This document shows positions 8,724-17,386 of a stretch of DNA of 64,000 nucleotides, in pieces. Made by a program: the position numbers and the translations under genes. Position 1 is the first letter of the stretch. The number at the start of each line of letters is the position of its first letter. A model generated the notes under the pieces. It was not told where the DNA came from. It made no database searches and saw only the letters and a list, made by a program, of their open reading frames with translations. This DNA comes from UBA2210 sp036825195 (lineage in GTDB: Bacteria > Desulfobacterota > Syntrophia > Syntrophales > UBA2210). The stretch lies in the NCBI GenBank assembly GCA_036825195.1, contig DAISYQ010000003.1, forward strand, positions 1 to 64,000, written 5' to 3'.

Positions 8724-9902
8724 CTATCTGGTGAGTGAGGCGATGACCTCTATGTGTTTTGTCTGGGGGAACATATCCACGGGCTGCAGCTCTTCGAGAG
8801 TGAAGCCCCTCTCGATCAAATATCTAATGTCGCGTGCCTGGGTGGCGGGATTGCAGGAGATGTAGACGATCCGTTTTGGTTTCAGCGCGTCGATACGTTC
8901 GAGGGTCTTTTTCGCGCAGCCGGTTCGCGGCGGGTCTATGATCACGATATCCGGGCCGGTTTTTTCCTTGAGGAATCTTCCCATCGTGCTTTCCACAGCA
9001 CCCTTATAGAAGCTGGCGTTGGTGATGCCGTATCGTCTGGCGTTGAGGATCGCGCAGTGGACGGCCATGCCGCTGATCTCGATACCGGACACCTTTTTGA
9101 CACGGGGGGCGATGGAGAGCGAAAAGAGGCCGGAGCCGCAATAGCAGTCCAGGACGGTATCGGATCCTTTCGGATCGCACATGTCGATAACACGTTCTGT
9201 CAGTGTGTCTACCAGGTGAGTATTTCCCTGGAAGAAACCGTCGTTTGCAACCTGCAGCTCTCTTCCGCCCGCCGTTCGGGTAATGTATTTTCCGGGAGGG
9301 TAGGGTGTGTCGGACCAGAGGATGTATCGCGGGTGGTATGAGGGAACATTCCCGGAAGCGAACGGTTCCCGGAGCTTGCGGTATTCCGAATTGATGGATT
9401 CATCGACGATATCGCATCGTTCTATGTCAACCACCGTTCCACCTACGGTATCAATGAAGCCGAGATGAAGCTGCCCGTCGGCACCGAGGACGCAGTGGAA
9501 TTCCGCCTTTCCCCTGTAGTGAAAGGGCTGAGGGGAAGATATGATGGTCTTCACCGGCGGAGAGGCGAACTTTCCGATTCTCTCGAAGGATTCCGCAACC
9601 TGCCGTTCCTTGATTTCAAGCTGGGACGTATAGGGCAGGTGTTGGTACTGGCATCCACCGCACAGGGTAACGTAAGGGCATACGGGTTCAATCCTGTTGG
9701 GCGACGGCGTGACGATAGCCTGTATCTCTCCGACACAGTAGTTCCTTTTTACCTCCACGATCTTCGCCTCGACGGTGTCTCCGGCAGCGGTAAAGGGGAT
9801 GAAGACGACCATGTCATTAATACGACCCACCCCGTTGCCTCCGAAGGCCACAGCACTGATGGAGGTTGTAACGATGTCTCCTACATGTAATCCGGTATCC
9901 AT
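8724..9902 (-). CDS. TRAM-domain RNA (uracil-5-)-methyltransferase (RlmD/RumA family)
   Basis: 392 aa. An N-terminal TRAM RNA-binding domain (about residues 5-60) is followed by the Fe-S cluster motif CPYVTLCGGCQYQH. The SAM-dependent Rossmann domain has VLDCYCGSGLFSL and IIDPPRTGC. The catalytic nucleophile is the Cys in YISCNPAT. The family makes 5-methyluridine in 23S rRNA or tRNA; which position this one modifies cannot be read from sequence. Divergent from the TraB gene with 64 bp between. Confidence 0.9.
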   Translation of the reverse strand: MDTGLHVGDIVTTSISAVAFGGNGVGRINDMVVFIPFTAAGDTVEAKIVEVKRNYCVGEIQAIVTPSPNRIEPVCPYVTLCGGCQYQHLPYTSQLEIKERQVAESFERIGKFASPPVKTIISSPQPFHYRGKAEFHCVLGADGQLHLGFIDTVGGTVVDIERCDIVDESINSEYRKLREPFASGNVPSYHPRYILWSDTPYPPGKYITRTAGGRELQVANDGFFQGNTHLVDTLTERVIDMCDPKGSDTVLDCYCGSGLFSLSIAPRVKKVSGIEISGMAVHCAILNARRYGITNASFYKGAVESTMGRFLKEKTGPDIVIIDPPRTGCAKKTLERIDALKPKRIVYISCNPATQARDIRYLIERGFTLEELQPVDMFPQTKHIEVIASLTR

Positions 9903-9966
9903 AACGGCCTCTTATACCGCGCCTTGAAGGGAAAACAAACCTTTATTTTCTTTACAATCAGGGTAA

Positions 9967-11181
9967 ATGTTGGTATTCCCTGCCTTCATTTCATTATATA
10001 CTATGGATACTATGCTGCCGGAAGAACACAAAGATATACACCGCATTACACAAGGTGACAGAGAGATCATCATCGTGGGTACGGCGCACGTTTCCCGGGA
10101 CAGCGCCGACCTGGTGGATACGGTCATTACGGAGGAACGGCCCGATACCGTGTGCGTCGAACTGTGCCAGTCCCGCTACGATGCGATCACACAGAAGACC
10201 AACTGGGAGGAGATGGATATCCTGAAGATTATCCGCAGGAAGCAGACCTCTCTTTTGCTGTCTCAGCTCATCATGGCATCGTTCCAGAAGAAGCTTGCGG
10301 AGAAGTTCAACATCAATCCCGGCGAGGAGATGATACGCGCCATACACAAGGCGGAAGAGACGGGGGCTGAGATCGTACTGGGAGATCGCGATATCCGCAC
10401 CACCATGAAGAGAACATGGCGAAAGATGCGATTTTTCAAGAAGCTGCGGTTTATGTTCGAGCTGATCTCATCCATCTTTATAAGCGAGGATATTACCGAG
10501 GAGGATATCGAAAAACTGAAGGACCGTGACGTCCTTGAGCTGGCCCTCGAGACGTTCGGCAAGGAACTGCCGGAGATCAAGACCACCCTGATCGACGAGA
10601 GGGACCAATTCCTGGCCCATTCGATTGCCGCGGCTCCCGGTAAAAAGATAGTCGCCGTTGTGGGCGCCGGTCACGTTCCCGGCATATTGGAGAACCTTGA
10701 CAAAGACATAGACATTGCAGAGATTAACGAGGTACCACCCAAGGGCAGGGCAGGGCGGTATGTGGGATGGGGCATCTCTGTAGCCGTTATCGGTATCATA
10801 ATCGGAGGGTTCTTTCATTCAGGCGGCGAGGCGAGCCTGAACATGATCAAATGGTGGGTTCTCGCGAACGGTATACTCGCGGCTCTCGGGGCAGCGGTAG
10901 TTCTGGCTCATCCGCTCACGATCATCGCTTCCTTTGTTGCCGCTCCGCTGACGTCGATCAATCCCATGATAGCGGCCGGGTGGGTTGCGGGACTGACGGA
11001 GGCTGTTCTGAGAAAGCCCCAGGTTAAGGATTTCATGGATCTGAGGACGGATATATCGTCGGTAAAAGGATTCTGGCATAACAAGATTACCCGCATACTT
11101 CTCCTGATCGTCTTCGTCAATATAGGCAGCTCCATCGGTACCTTTGCCGCGATCCCGCTGATGATGAGATATCTGAACTAA
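9967..11181 (+). CDS. TraB/PrgY-family membrane protein
   Basis: Up to 404 aa. It shows the conserved family motifs GTAHVS, ELCQSRYD and GAGHVPGI in the soluble N-terminal 250 residues, then about four hydrophobic segments in the C-terminal 150. The family includes the enterococcal pheromone-shutdown protein TraB/PrgY and is thought to be a metalloprotease of the Tiki/TraB clan, but bacterial roles are mostly unknown. Start is uncertain: in-frame ATGs at 10003 and 10012 fit the family N-terminus (MLPEEHKDIHRI) better than 9967, and none has a clear ribosome site. Confidence 0.8.
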   Translation: MLVFPAFISLYTMDTMLPEEHKDIHRITQGDREIIIVGTAHVSRDSADLVDTVITEERPDTVCVELCQSRYDAITQKTNWEEMDILKIIRRKQTSLLLSQLIMASFQKKLAEKFNINPGEEMIRAIHKAEETGAEIVLGDRDIRTTMKRTWRKMRFFKKLRFMFELISSIFISEDITEEDIEKLKDRDVLELALETFGKELPEIKTTLIDERDQFLAHSIAAAPGKKIVAVVGAGHVPGILENLDKDIDIAEINEVPPKGRAGRYVGWGISVAVIGIIIGGFFHSGGEASLNMIKWWVLANGILAALGAAVVLAHPLTIIASFVAAPLTSINPMIAAGWVAGLTEAVLRKPQVKDFMDLRTDISSVKGFWHNKITRILLLIVFVNIGSSIGTFAAIPLMMRYLN

Positions 11182-11205
11182 GACATTCACAACGAGAGGA
11201 TTGCC

Positions 11206-12048
11206 GTGCACCGCTCTGAGAAACAATCCATACTCTGCCCCAACTGCAGAAAACTGATCAATCGTGACGACCCGGTCTGTCCCTATTGCGGACTTACACG
11301 GCCCGGATCGGGATGGAAGAAGACCCTTCCCTCGAATCTGCTGGGCGGGCCCTATAATCTGATAACGATCATCATATATGTTAACGCGGCCTTTTTCCTG
11401 CTTTCCCTCTTATTGAATCCGAAGGGACTTGGCATGTCCTCCAACCCCCTTGCCTTTCTATCCCCCTCAAACAACAGTCTGTTGCTGCTGGGCGCGACGG
11501 GAACCATACCCATCGACCAGTTGCACCGATGGTGGACGCTCCTGTCGGCTTCCTACCTCCATGGTGGGTTGCTGCATATCGTCTTTAACATGCTGGCCCT
11601 GCGGCAACTGGGGCCCTTTGTGCTGCGTGAGTACGGATTCTATCGCTTTCTGGTGATCTATACCCTGACCGGAATAGCGGGATTTTACCTGTCATATGTT
11701 GCCGGTGTTCCCCTGACCATCGGGGCCTCCGCCAGTATCTGCGGTCTTATCGGTGCCACGCTCTATTACGGGAAGAGCAGGGGAGATATCTACGGACAGG
11801 CGATCTATAAACAGGTAATGGGGTGGGTCATCGGTCTGGTCCTGTTCGGCTTCATGATTCCGGGAATCAATAACTGGGGACACGCCGGCGGTATCGTCGC
11901 AGGCATCCTTCTGGGGCTTGTGCTGAGGTACAACGCGAAACAAAGCGAGAATCATTTCCATCGCCTGCTCGGGATCGGCTGTATACTCCTGACCGTCGGT
12001 GTTCTGTTGTGGGCGGTCATAGTATCAATCTATTACTCTCTTGCGTGA
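11206..12048 (+). CDS. Rhomboid-family intramembrane serine protease with zinc ribbon
   Basis: 280 aa starting at GTG with GAGAGG upstream. Residues 10-30 form a zinc ribbon (CPNC and CPYC pairs). Six or seven transmembrane helices follow. The WTLLSASYLHGGLLHIVFNM helix is the rhomboid HxxxHxxxN region. The catalytic serine is in TIGASASICGLIG and the histidine in NNWGHAGGI. The usual GASG reads GASA, a tolerated change. It would cut transmembrane segments; the substrate is unknown. It follows the TraB gene by 24 bp and is probably co-transcribed. Confidence 0.88.
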   Translation: MHRSEKQSILCPNCRKLINRDDPVCPYCGLTRPGSGWKKTLPSNLLGGPYNLITIIIYVNAAFFLLSLLLNPKGLGMSSNPLAFLSPSNNSLLLLGATGTIPIDQLHRWWTLLSASYLHGGLLHIVFNMLALRQLGPFVLREYGFYRFLVIYTLTGIAGFYLSYVAGVPLTIGASASICGLIGATLYYGKSRGDIYGQAIYKQVMGWVIGLVLFGFMIPGINNWGHAGGIVAGILLGLVLRYNAKQSENHFHRLLGIGCILLTVGVLLWAVIVSIYYSLA

Positions 12049-12180
12049 ACGGGGATCTTCCATCGCGTACTACGGGATTGACACATGCGGGCTATTACCC
12101 TATATTTCTCAGGACAGACCTCTTACGATTCGGTGTACGCAACAATAGGGGGCTGAGGAATCAAGTGAAAGGAGAACCGA

Positions 12181-12579
12181 ATGATAAAGAAAAATTACCG
12201 GATGCTGGTCGTGCTGATAGGGATCTTTCTTATTGCCGGCTGCTCGTTGCAGGTCGGTGACAGGGTAGCGGGCATTCAATCGGGAAAGTTTTTTTATACG
12301 GACGGAAATCTGGTCACCTATTACGATGTTTCCTTTGAGAAGGCGTGGAATGCCTGTGAACGAACCATACTGGACCTGAAGGCCTCGGATGCTGTGATGG
12401 TGAAGAAGATAGCGAAAGGAACGCTGGACGGTGTGTTGAAGGGCGAACCGATCCGCTTCTCCGTTGAGTATCTTGAAAAGAATCTGACGAAGGTATCGGT
12501 GCGGGTGGGGATCGCAGGGAACAACATCGCCTCGGAGATGATACAGCAAAAGATCAAGGGGTACCTCGAACAGCAGTAG
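12181..12579 (+). CDS. Small DUF3568-like lipoprotein
   Basis: 132 aa. A short charged start and hydrophobic stretch end in a lipobox (LIAGCSL), so Cys21 or so would be lipidated and the protein anchored in the envelope. The remainder (AWNACERTILDL, YLEKNLTKVSVRVG) matches my memory of DUF3568 proteins of Desulfobacterota. Function unknown. AAAGGAG is well placed before the ATG. Confidence 0.8.
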   Translation: MIKKNYRMLVVLIGIFLIAGCSLQVGDRVAGIQSGKFFYTDGNLVTYYDVSFEKAWNACERTILDLKASDAVMVKKIAKGTLDGVLKGEPIRFSVEYLEKNLTKVSVRVGIAGNNIASEMIQQKIKGYLEQQ

Positions 12580-12603
12580 ACCGGTCGGAATACAATCGAA
12601 CCT

Positions 12604-13125
12604 ATGCAGAAAATCTCCGTCAAAAGAAAACCGTTCGTGATCGGGGTTATGGGGAGCCACTGGGATGATTCTTCTTCCACACATGACGCCTTCATGCTGG
12701 GAGAGGAGATAGCGAAACGTGGGCATGTCCTCCTGACCGGTGGAGGACCCGGCGTGATGAAGGCGGCCTCTGAAGGGGCCTGTCGAGCCGGTGGATTTGT
12801 CTTGGCCGTTCTCCCCAATGAAAGAAGCCGTCCCTTGGCCGCCTATCCCAATGAATTTGTCGATATCGCCGTCTATACCGGCATGGGTGACGCGAGGAAC
12901 GTCATCAATGCGAAGACCCCTCACGTCATCATTGCACTCGATGGCGGACCCGGCACGGTATCCGAAATAGCGCTTGCATGCAAAGCCGGAACACCGGTGA
13001 TAGCGCTGGGTGCCCCCCGTATCGAATTGTCCGGGGGGATTGCCGTCATACCGGTCGAAACGGCTGCCGAAGCCGTTAGGGAATTGGACAGAATAGTAGA
13101 TCAGATTTCCGGAGAGTCCTCATGA
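12604..13125 (+). CDS. LOG/TIGR00725-family nucleotide-binding protein
   Basis: 173 aa. Rossmann-like protein with TGGGPGVMKAA and a DGGPGTVSEIAL motif corresponding to the PGGxGTxxE motif of lysine-decarboxylase-like/LOG proteins. LOG enzymes release the ribose phosphate from nucleoside monophosphates, but the TIGR00725 branch is uncharacterised. The gene overlaps thyX by 4 bp (ATGA), so translational coupling to a nucleotide-metabolism gene is likely. Confidence 0.82.
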   Translation: MQKISVKRKPFVIGVMGSHWDDSSSTHDAFMLGEEIAKRGHVLLTGGGPGVMKAASEGACRAGGFVLAVLPNERSRPLAAYPNEFVDIAVYTGMGDARNVINAKTPHVIIALDGGPGTVSEIALACKAGTPVIALGAPRIELSGGIAVIPVETAAEAVRELDRIVDQISGESS

Positions 13126-14573
13126 AAGTCATACTGGCAGGGTATAACGTCGATTATGAAATAATACAGAAGTGCAGCTCGGCCTTGGAAGGTGAAGAAT
13201 CTCTGACCCCTGAAACCGTCTCCGCCGCGTACGCCCGTATCAGCAGGAACCCTCTGCCGGTCAATGAACTGAGAGAGATCGCAAGGACCGAGGTCGAGAA
13301 GGCGAGGAAATCCAACCGCAGTATCGTTTTCGATATGGGGCATAGCTCCATTGCCGAACATGCCGTTTTCAATATCGATATCATAGGCGTGTCCCGTCTT
13401 GTCGTGGAGGAGATAGAAAAATTCCGTCTCTGCTCCTATACGGAAAAGTCACAGCGCTACATACGGTTGGAAGATGATTTTGTTGTCCCACGCGAAGTGA
13501 AGGAGTGCGGCCTGGAAGATCTGTTCGTCGGGACGGTGAGGAAACAGAACGGCTTATACCATGAGCTCTATTCCGGTCTGAAGGAATACATGTTCGAGAA
13601 ACACAGGGATATGCTGTCCGAACCGGGAGGGCGCTCCACGGTGGATGGGTGGGCGAAGGAGGATGCACGGTACATCGTCTCTATGGCGACGCACGCCCAA
13701 CTGGGCATGACCCTGAACGCGAGGAACCTTGAGCTGATGCTCAGGCGGTGCGCGGCGCATGTCCTGAACGAGGTGAACGAATACGGTAAGAAACTCTATG
13801 GCGTGACCGGAGATGTCGCACCTTCGTTGATCAGGTATACCGAGGCGACACCCTTTGATCTGACCGCACGGGCGGAACTGAGGGAGGAAGTTGATCGCTT
13901 GGTTGAGAAGAGGGATGACTGCACAGAGAGTCCGGCTGTCGCGAAAGAGGGGAATGTGACCCTTGTGCATGCCACACCGGACGGTGACGAGAGGATCGTC
14001 GCGGCCATACTGCACGCATCATCCGATCGTTCCCTGGCAGGGTGTCTGGCTGTCGCCCGTACGATGAGCCGGAAAGAAAAGGAGGGGATCATCCGAACCG
14101 CATGCCGCCACATGAAGCCATATGATCTGCCGCTCAGAGAATTTGAACATGCAGTCTTTTCATTCGAGGTCACGGTCAGCGCCTCCTGCTTTGCCCAGCT
14201 GAAACGGCACCGGATGGCCACTATCACCTGTCAGGGCTATGACCCGTCGCTCGGCGTGACTGTACCGGCTTCAATCCGTGAGATCGGGATGGAGAGACCT
14301 TTCATGGAGGTTATATCGGTGACGGAAGATGTGTATGACCGCATCAGAAAGGTATCGCCCCAGGCGGCGCCCTATATCCTTACCAATTCTCACAGGAAGC
14401 GGGTGGCGGTGACGGTGAATGCCAGAGAGTTGTACCATATCTCCCGCCTTCGCGAAGATATGCACGCACAGTGGGATATCAGGGAGACGGCCGAAAGAAT
14501 GGTACGACTCGGCAAGAAAGCTATGCCGCTGACATTGATGCTGACCGGGGGCAAAGATGCCTTCAGAGCATAG
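13122..14573 (+). CDS. thyX: Double-length FAD-dependent thymidylate synthase (ThyX family)
   Basis: 483 aa, about twice the usual ThyX length and readable as two tandem ThyX domains. Domain 1 (about 1-240) has HSSIAEHAVF, then EKFRLCSYTEKSQRYI, which aligns with the RHRxxSxNExSxRY signature but lacks the RH. Domain 2 (about 270-483) has FEHAVFSFEV, LKRHRMATI and the dUMP/FAD-site sequence NARELYHISRL...AQWDIRETA, but loses the SxRY half. The enzyme methylates dUMP using methylene-tetrahydrofolate and reduced FAD. The halves may form a pseudo-symmetric dimer with split active sites. Confidence 0.85.
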   Translation: MKVILAGYNVDYEIIQKCSSALEGEESLTPETVSAAYARISRNPLPVNELREIARTEVEKARKSNRSIVFDMGHSSIAEHAVFNIDIIGVSRLVVEEIEKFRLCSYTEKSQRYIRLEDDFVVPREVKECGLEDLFVGTVRKQNGLYHELYSGLKEYMFEKHRDMLSEPGGRSTVDGWAKEDARYIVSMATHAQLGMTLNARNLELMLRRCAAHVLNEVNEYGKKLYGVTGDVAPSLIRYTEATPFDLTARAELREEVDRLVEKRDDCTESPAVAKEGNVTLVHATPDGDERIVAAILHASSDRSLAGCLAVARTMSRKEKEGIIRTACRHMKPYDLPLREFEHAVFSFEVTVSASCFAQLKRHRMATITCQGYDPSLGVTVPASIREIGMERPFMEVISVTEDVYDRIRKVSPQAAPYILTNSHRKRVAVTVNARELYHISRLREDMHAQWDIRETAERMVRLGKKAMPLTLMLTGGKDAFRA

Positions 14574-14632
14574 CGGACAGCGGTAGCAGAGATCTTTTGC
14601 GGTAACATCATCTATCGATAAGAGGCTCACCT

Positions 14633-14652
14633 CCGCAGGGTTTTTCCTGCGG
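14633..14652. terminator. Hairpin between convergent thyX and sensor kinase
   Basis: CCGCAGG (14633-14639), a GTTTTT loop and CCTGCGG (14646-14652) form a 7-bp GC-rich stem between convergent genes. No clear T-run follows on either strand, so it is a likely but not certain terminator. Confidence 0.5.
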
Positions 14653-14669
14653 GGTGTAATGACTCTGCC

Positions 14670-17228
14670 CTATTTTACCCTCCTGAATCTCAGCACAAAG
14701 GCGGCGCCTTGCGGTTTATTGTCTTCCGCCCAGGCATATCCCCCGTATCTCTGCATGGCTTTCTGCACAACATGGAGGCCGATACCGGTATGACCCGTGT
14801 CTCCGTGTATAAATCCCTCTTCAAAGATCGTATTTTTTAGATCGTCGGGGATGCCGATACCGTTGTCTGCAATCCGCACATCGCACATATCTTTCTCTTC
14901 GCTGATGTCTATGGCGATACGGTCCGCCTTTCCATGTATGACGGCATTTCGTACGATATTGTCGACCACGGAACTTACTGAATCGTCGGCCATGACACGG
15001 GCTTTCCCCTGAATCTCGAAGTCTATAAAATCGTAATTCTTGATGATTTCATCTATGACATCGTTCAGATCGATGATCTTCAATTCCCTGTGAGCCGATA
15101 TAAAGGTTTCAAGCCCCGCCATTCTTTGTATCAGCTTTATGCTTTTATCTGCATGGGAGGATATCTCTTCCAGGAATTCTTCTTCGGGTGATCTCTGATA
15201 GAGATTGATCGCGCTTTGAATGACTACCAGATCATTCGTTATATCGTGGCGGAGTATCTGGTTGATCAGGGCCAGGTGCTCCTGGTGAGATCGTATCTCC
15301 TCCTCGGCACGCTTACGTTCTGAGATGTCATTATAGATAGCGACGCCACCAATCATCCTGCCGTCGACCAGAATTACAGACCCTCCCGCGGTAACGTGTA
15401 CGGGAGAACCGTCCTTCCGAAAGCGAACCGTTTCCCACGGAGGCAGAGGCTTTCCGCTCAGGATCGACATAGTGGCTCTCCTGGCTTCGTGCATGGTCTC
15501 GGCACTGCCGTAAGCCACCAGACCGTCGAGTTCTCTGCCGATCACCTCTTTCTGAGAATATCCGAACAAATTTTCTGCTCCGGGATTCCATCTAAGAACA
15601 TGGTGAAAACGATCCAGGGCGATGATGGCGGAAGGAGCTGCCTCCAGCACTCCTTCAAGATACTGGAAACGCCGTTCAAGTTCTCTCTCCATCTCCTTGC
15701 GGTTTGTGACATCACGGGCAATGCCTCGGAAACCGGCCGGATCTCCTCTTTTATCCTTCATCAGGGAGACATTGATTTCAAGCGTTTTTCTACTCCCGTC
15801 TTTTCTGACTATTTCGTAATCTTTCACCTCATCGGCCCTCCCCGTCCGATAGGTTTCGTTGAATGTCCGGAATATCTTTGCAGCGGTGCTGGGAGAGGTA
15901 TAGTCTCGATAGTTCAAGTCCATGAGTTCAACGGTTGAAAATCCTAAGATGCTGCGCATAGTCTCATTGAAAAACGTAAAGGTTCCGTCAAGATCAACCT
16001 CATAGTAGCCGTCTTCCATGCTTTCGATGATGGTTCGATATCTTTCTTCGCTTTCCTGCAGTTTTTCTTCGGCTTGCTTGTGCTCGGTGATGTCACGAAT
16101 GTTTAATATGACTCCAACGGCCTGGCCATCGTCATCAAACATAAAATCTCCCAGGGCTTCCACCCATACATAGTGTCCATCCGCATGTTTTACTCTGTAT
16201 TTTCCTTTAGCAGAAGTTGCGGTGGTGACGGCATTGACGAATATTGCCTGCACCCTTTCTATGTCTTCCGGATGTATTATCTCGAAAGAGGATCTGCCGA
16301 GCCATTCTTTCGGTTCATAACCGAGAATGTCTTTAAGGGAGGGAGCCGAATACTGTATGGACCCGTTCATGTCTACCATTAAAACCAGATCCTTCATGTT
16401 TTCCGTAATCAGGCGGAACATTTTCTGGCTTTCTTTCAGCTTTTCTTCCATCAACCTGCGTTCGGTGATATCAACTCCTATTCCGAAAAGATATTCGAAG
16501 ATGCCCTGTTCGTTGAAGATCGACCTCCCGCGCCATTCGACAAGCAGCACACGACCGTCTTTGGTAAGCAGACGGTTCTCATTTACGGTCGGTTCATGAC
16601 ATGTTATCAGTTGTTGTAACACACCGGACATTCTTTCCCGGTCCGTCTCCGGCACAAATGAACGTATGTAGTCCTTGCCCGCCACATCATCCGCTGTGTA
16701 CCCCAGGGAACTGAGCATAGAATCGTTCATCATGATTGTCTTTCCGTCACCGTCGATGGCAACAAAAAAGATGGGTGAAGCCTGGATGAGAGTGTTGCTG
16801 AAGGCCATTTCTCTGTGCAGTTTGGCTTCACTCTCCCGCAGACTTTTCCCCATGGCATATCTGCAGAGGGCCATCTTTACGACGGCCTGCAACTCCATGT
16901 CTTCGAAGGGCTTGAATAAGCAGCCGAAGGGCTTCGAACGTGAGATTTCTTCAAGTTTGGTGTCGCTTACGTGAGCGGTGACGTACACAACGGGGATGTC
17001 GAAGCGGCTACGGATCCGATTGGCCGCTTCCACGCCGTCCATCTCTCCGGAGAGGACAGTATCCATGAGGATCAAGTCAGGGGCCAGCTCCTGCGCCTTT
17101 CTGATTGCATCCTTTCCCGAAGAGGCAATGGCCGGCACATTGTACCCCAGGGATTCCAACTTGTACCTCATGTCCGAAGCTGTATCACACTCATCTACAA
17201 CAATCAGTATTTTTGCTTTTTCATTCAT
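14670..17228 (-). CDS. Hybrid receiver-PAS histidine kinase
   Basis: 852 aa, cytoplasmic (no transmembrane segments seen). Order: receiver domain (1-120; LILMDTVLSGEMDGVEA with the phospho-Asp), then four PAS/PAC modules (about 140-640, each ending in a variant of DITERK), then an atypical H-box LRHDITNDLVVIQ near 655 and an HATPase domain with NAVIHGK and DNGIGIPDD. The RHDITND box is typical of kinases first noted in archaea and Desulfobacterota. The signal and partner are unknown. It lies 158 bp downstream of the three-gene signalling operon and may be read from it or on its own. Confidence 0.9.
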   Translation of the reverse strand: MNEKAKILIVVDECDTASDMRYKLESLGYNVPAIASSGKDAIRKAQELAPDLILMDTVLSGEMDGVEAANRIRSRFDIPVVYVTAHVSDTKLEEISRSKPFGCLFKPFEDMELQAVVKMALCRYAMGKSLRESEAKLHREMAFSNTLIQASPIFFVAIDGDGKTIMMNDSMLSSLGYTADDVAGKDYIRSFVPETDRERMSGVLQQLITCHEPTVNENRLLTKDGRVLLVEWRGRSIFNEQGIFEYLFGIGVDITERRLMEEKLKESQKMFRLITENMKDLVLMVDMNGSIQYSAPSLKDILGYEPKEWLGRSSFEIIHPEDIERVQAIFVNAVTTATSAKGKYRVKHADGHYVWVEALGDFMFDDDGQAVGVILNIRDITEHKQAEEKLQESEERYRTIIESMEDGYYEVDLDGTFTFFNETMRSILGFSTVELMDLNYRDYTSPSTAAKIFRTFNETYRTGRADEVKDYEIVRKDGSRKTLEINVSLMKDKRGDPAGFRGIARDVTNRKEMERELERRFQYLEGVLEAAPSAIIALDRFHHVLRWNPGAENLFGYSQKEVIGRELDGLVAYGSAETMHEARRATMSILSGKPLPPWETVRFRKDGSPVHVTAGGSVILVDGRMIGGVAIYNDISERKRAEEEIRSHQEHLALINQILRHDITNDLVVIQSAINLYQRSPEEEFLEEISSHADKSIKLIQRMAGLETFISAHRELKIIDLNDVIDEIIKNYDFIDFEIQGKARVMADDSVSSVVDNIVRNAVIHGKADRIAIDISEEKDMCDVRIADNGIGIPDDLKNTIFEEGFIHGDTGHTGIGLHVVQKAMQRYGGYAWAEDNKPQGAAFVLRFRRVK

Positions 17229-17386
17229 CGGTTCTGTACACTGATGTCATTTCGGTCAGTAGGACCTCCGCAGACCGGTGTTCTGTCGGAACTGCGATCC
17301 TTTAGGACAGTATATCCGTGAGTGAAGAGATCATTATGCCTGCCATCACTACACTCTCTCATTGCCCACTGTCAATCCCTTATCTC

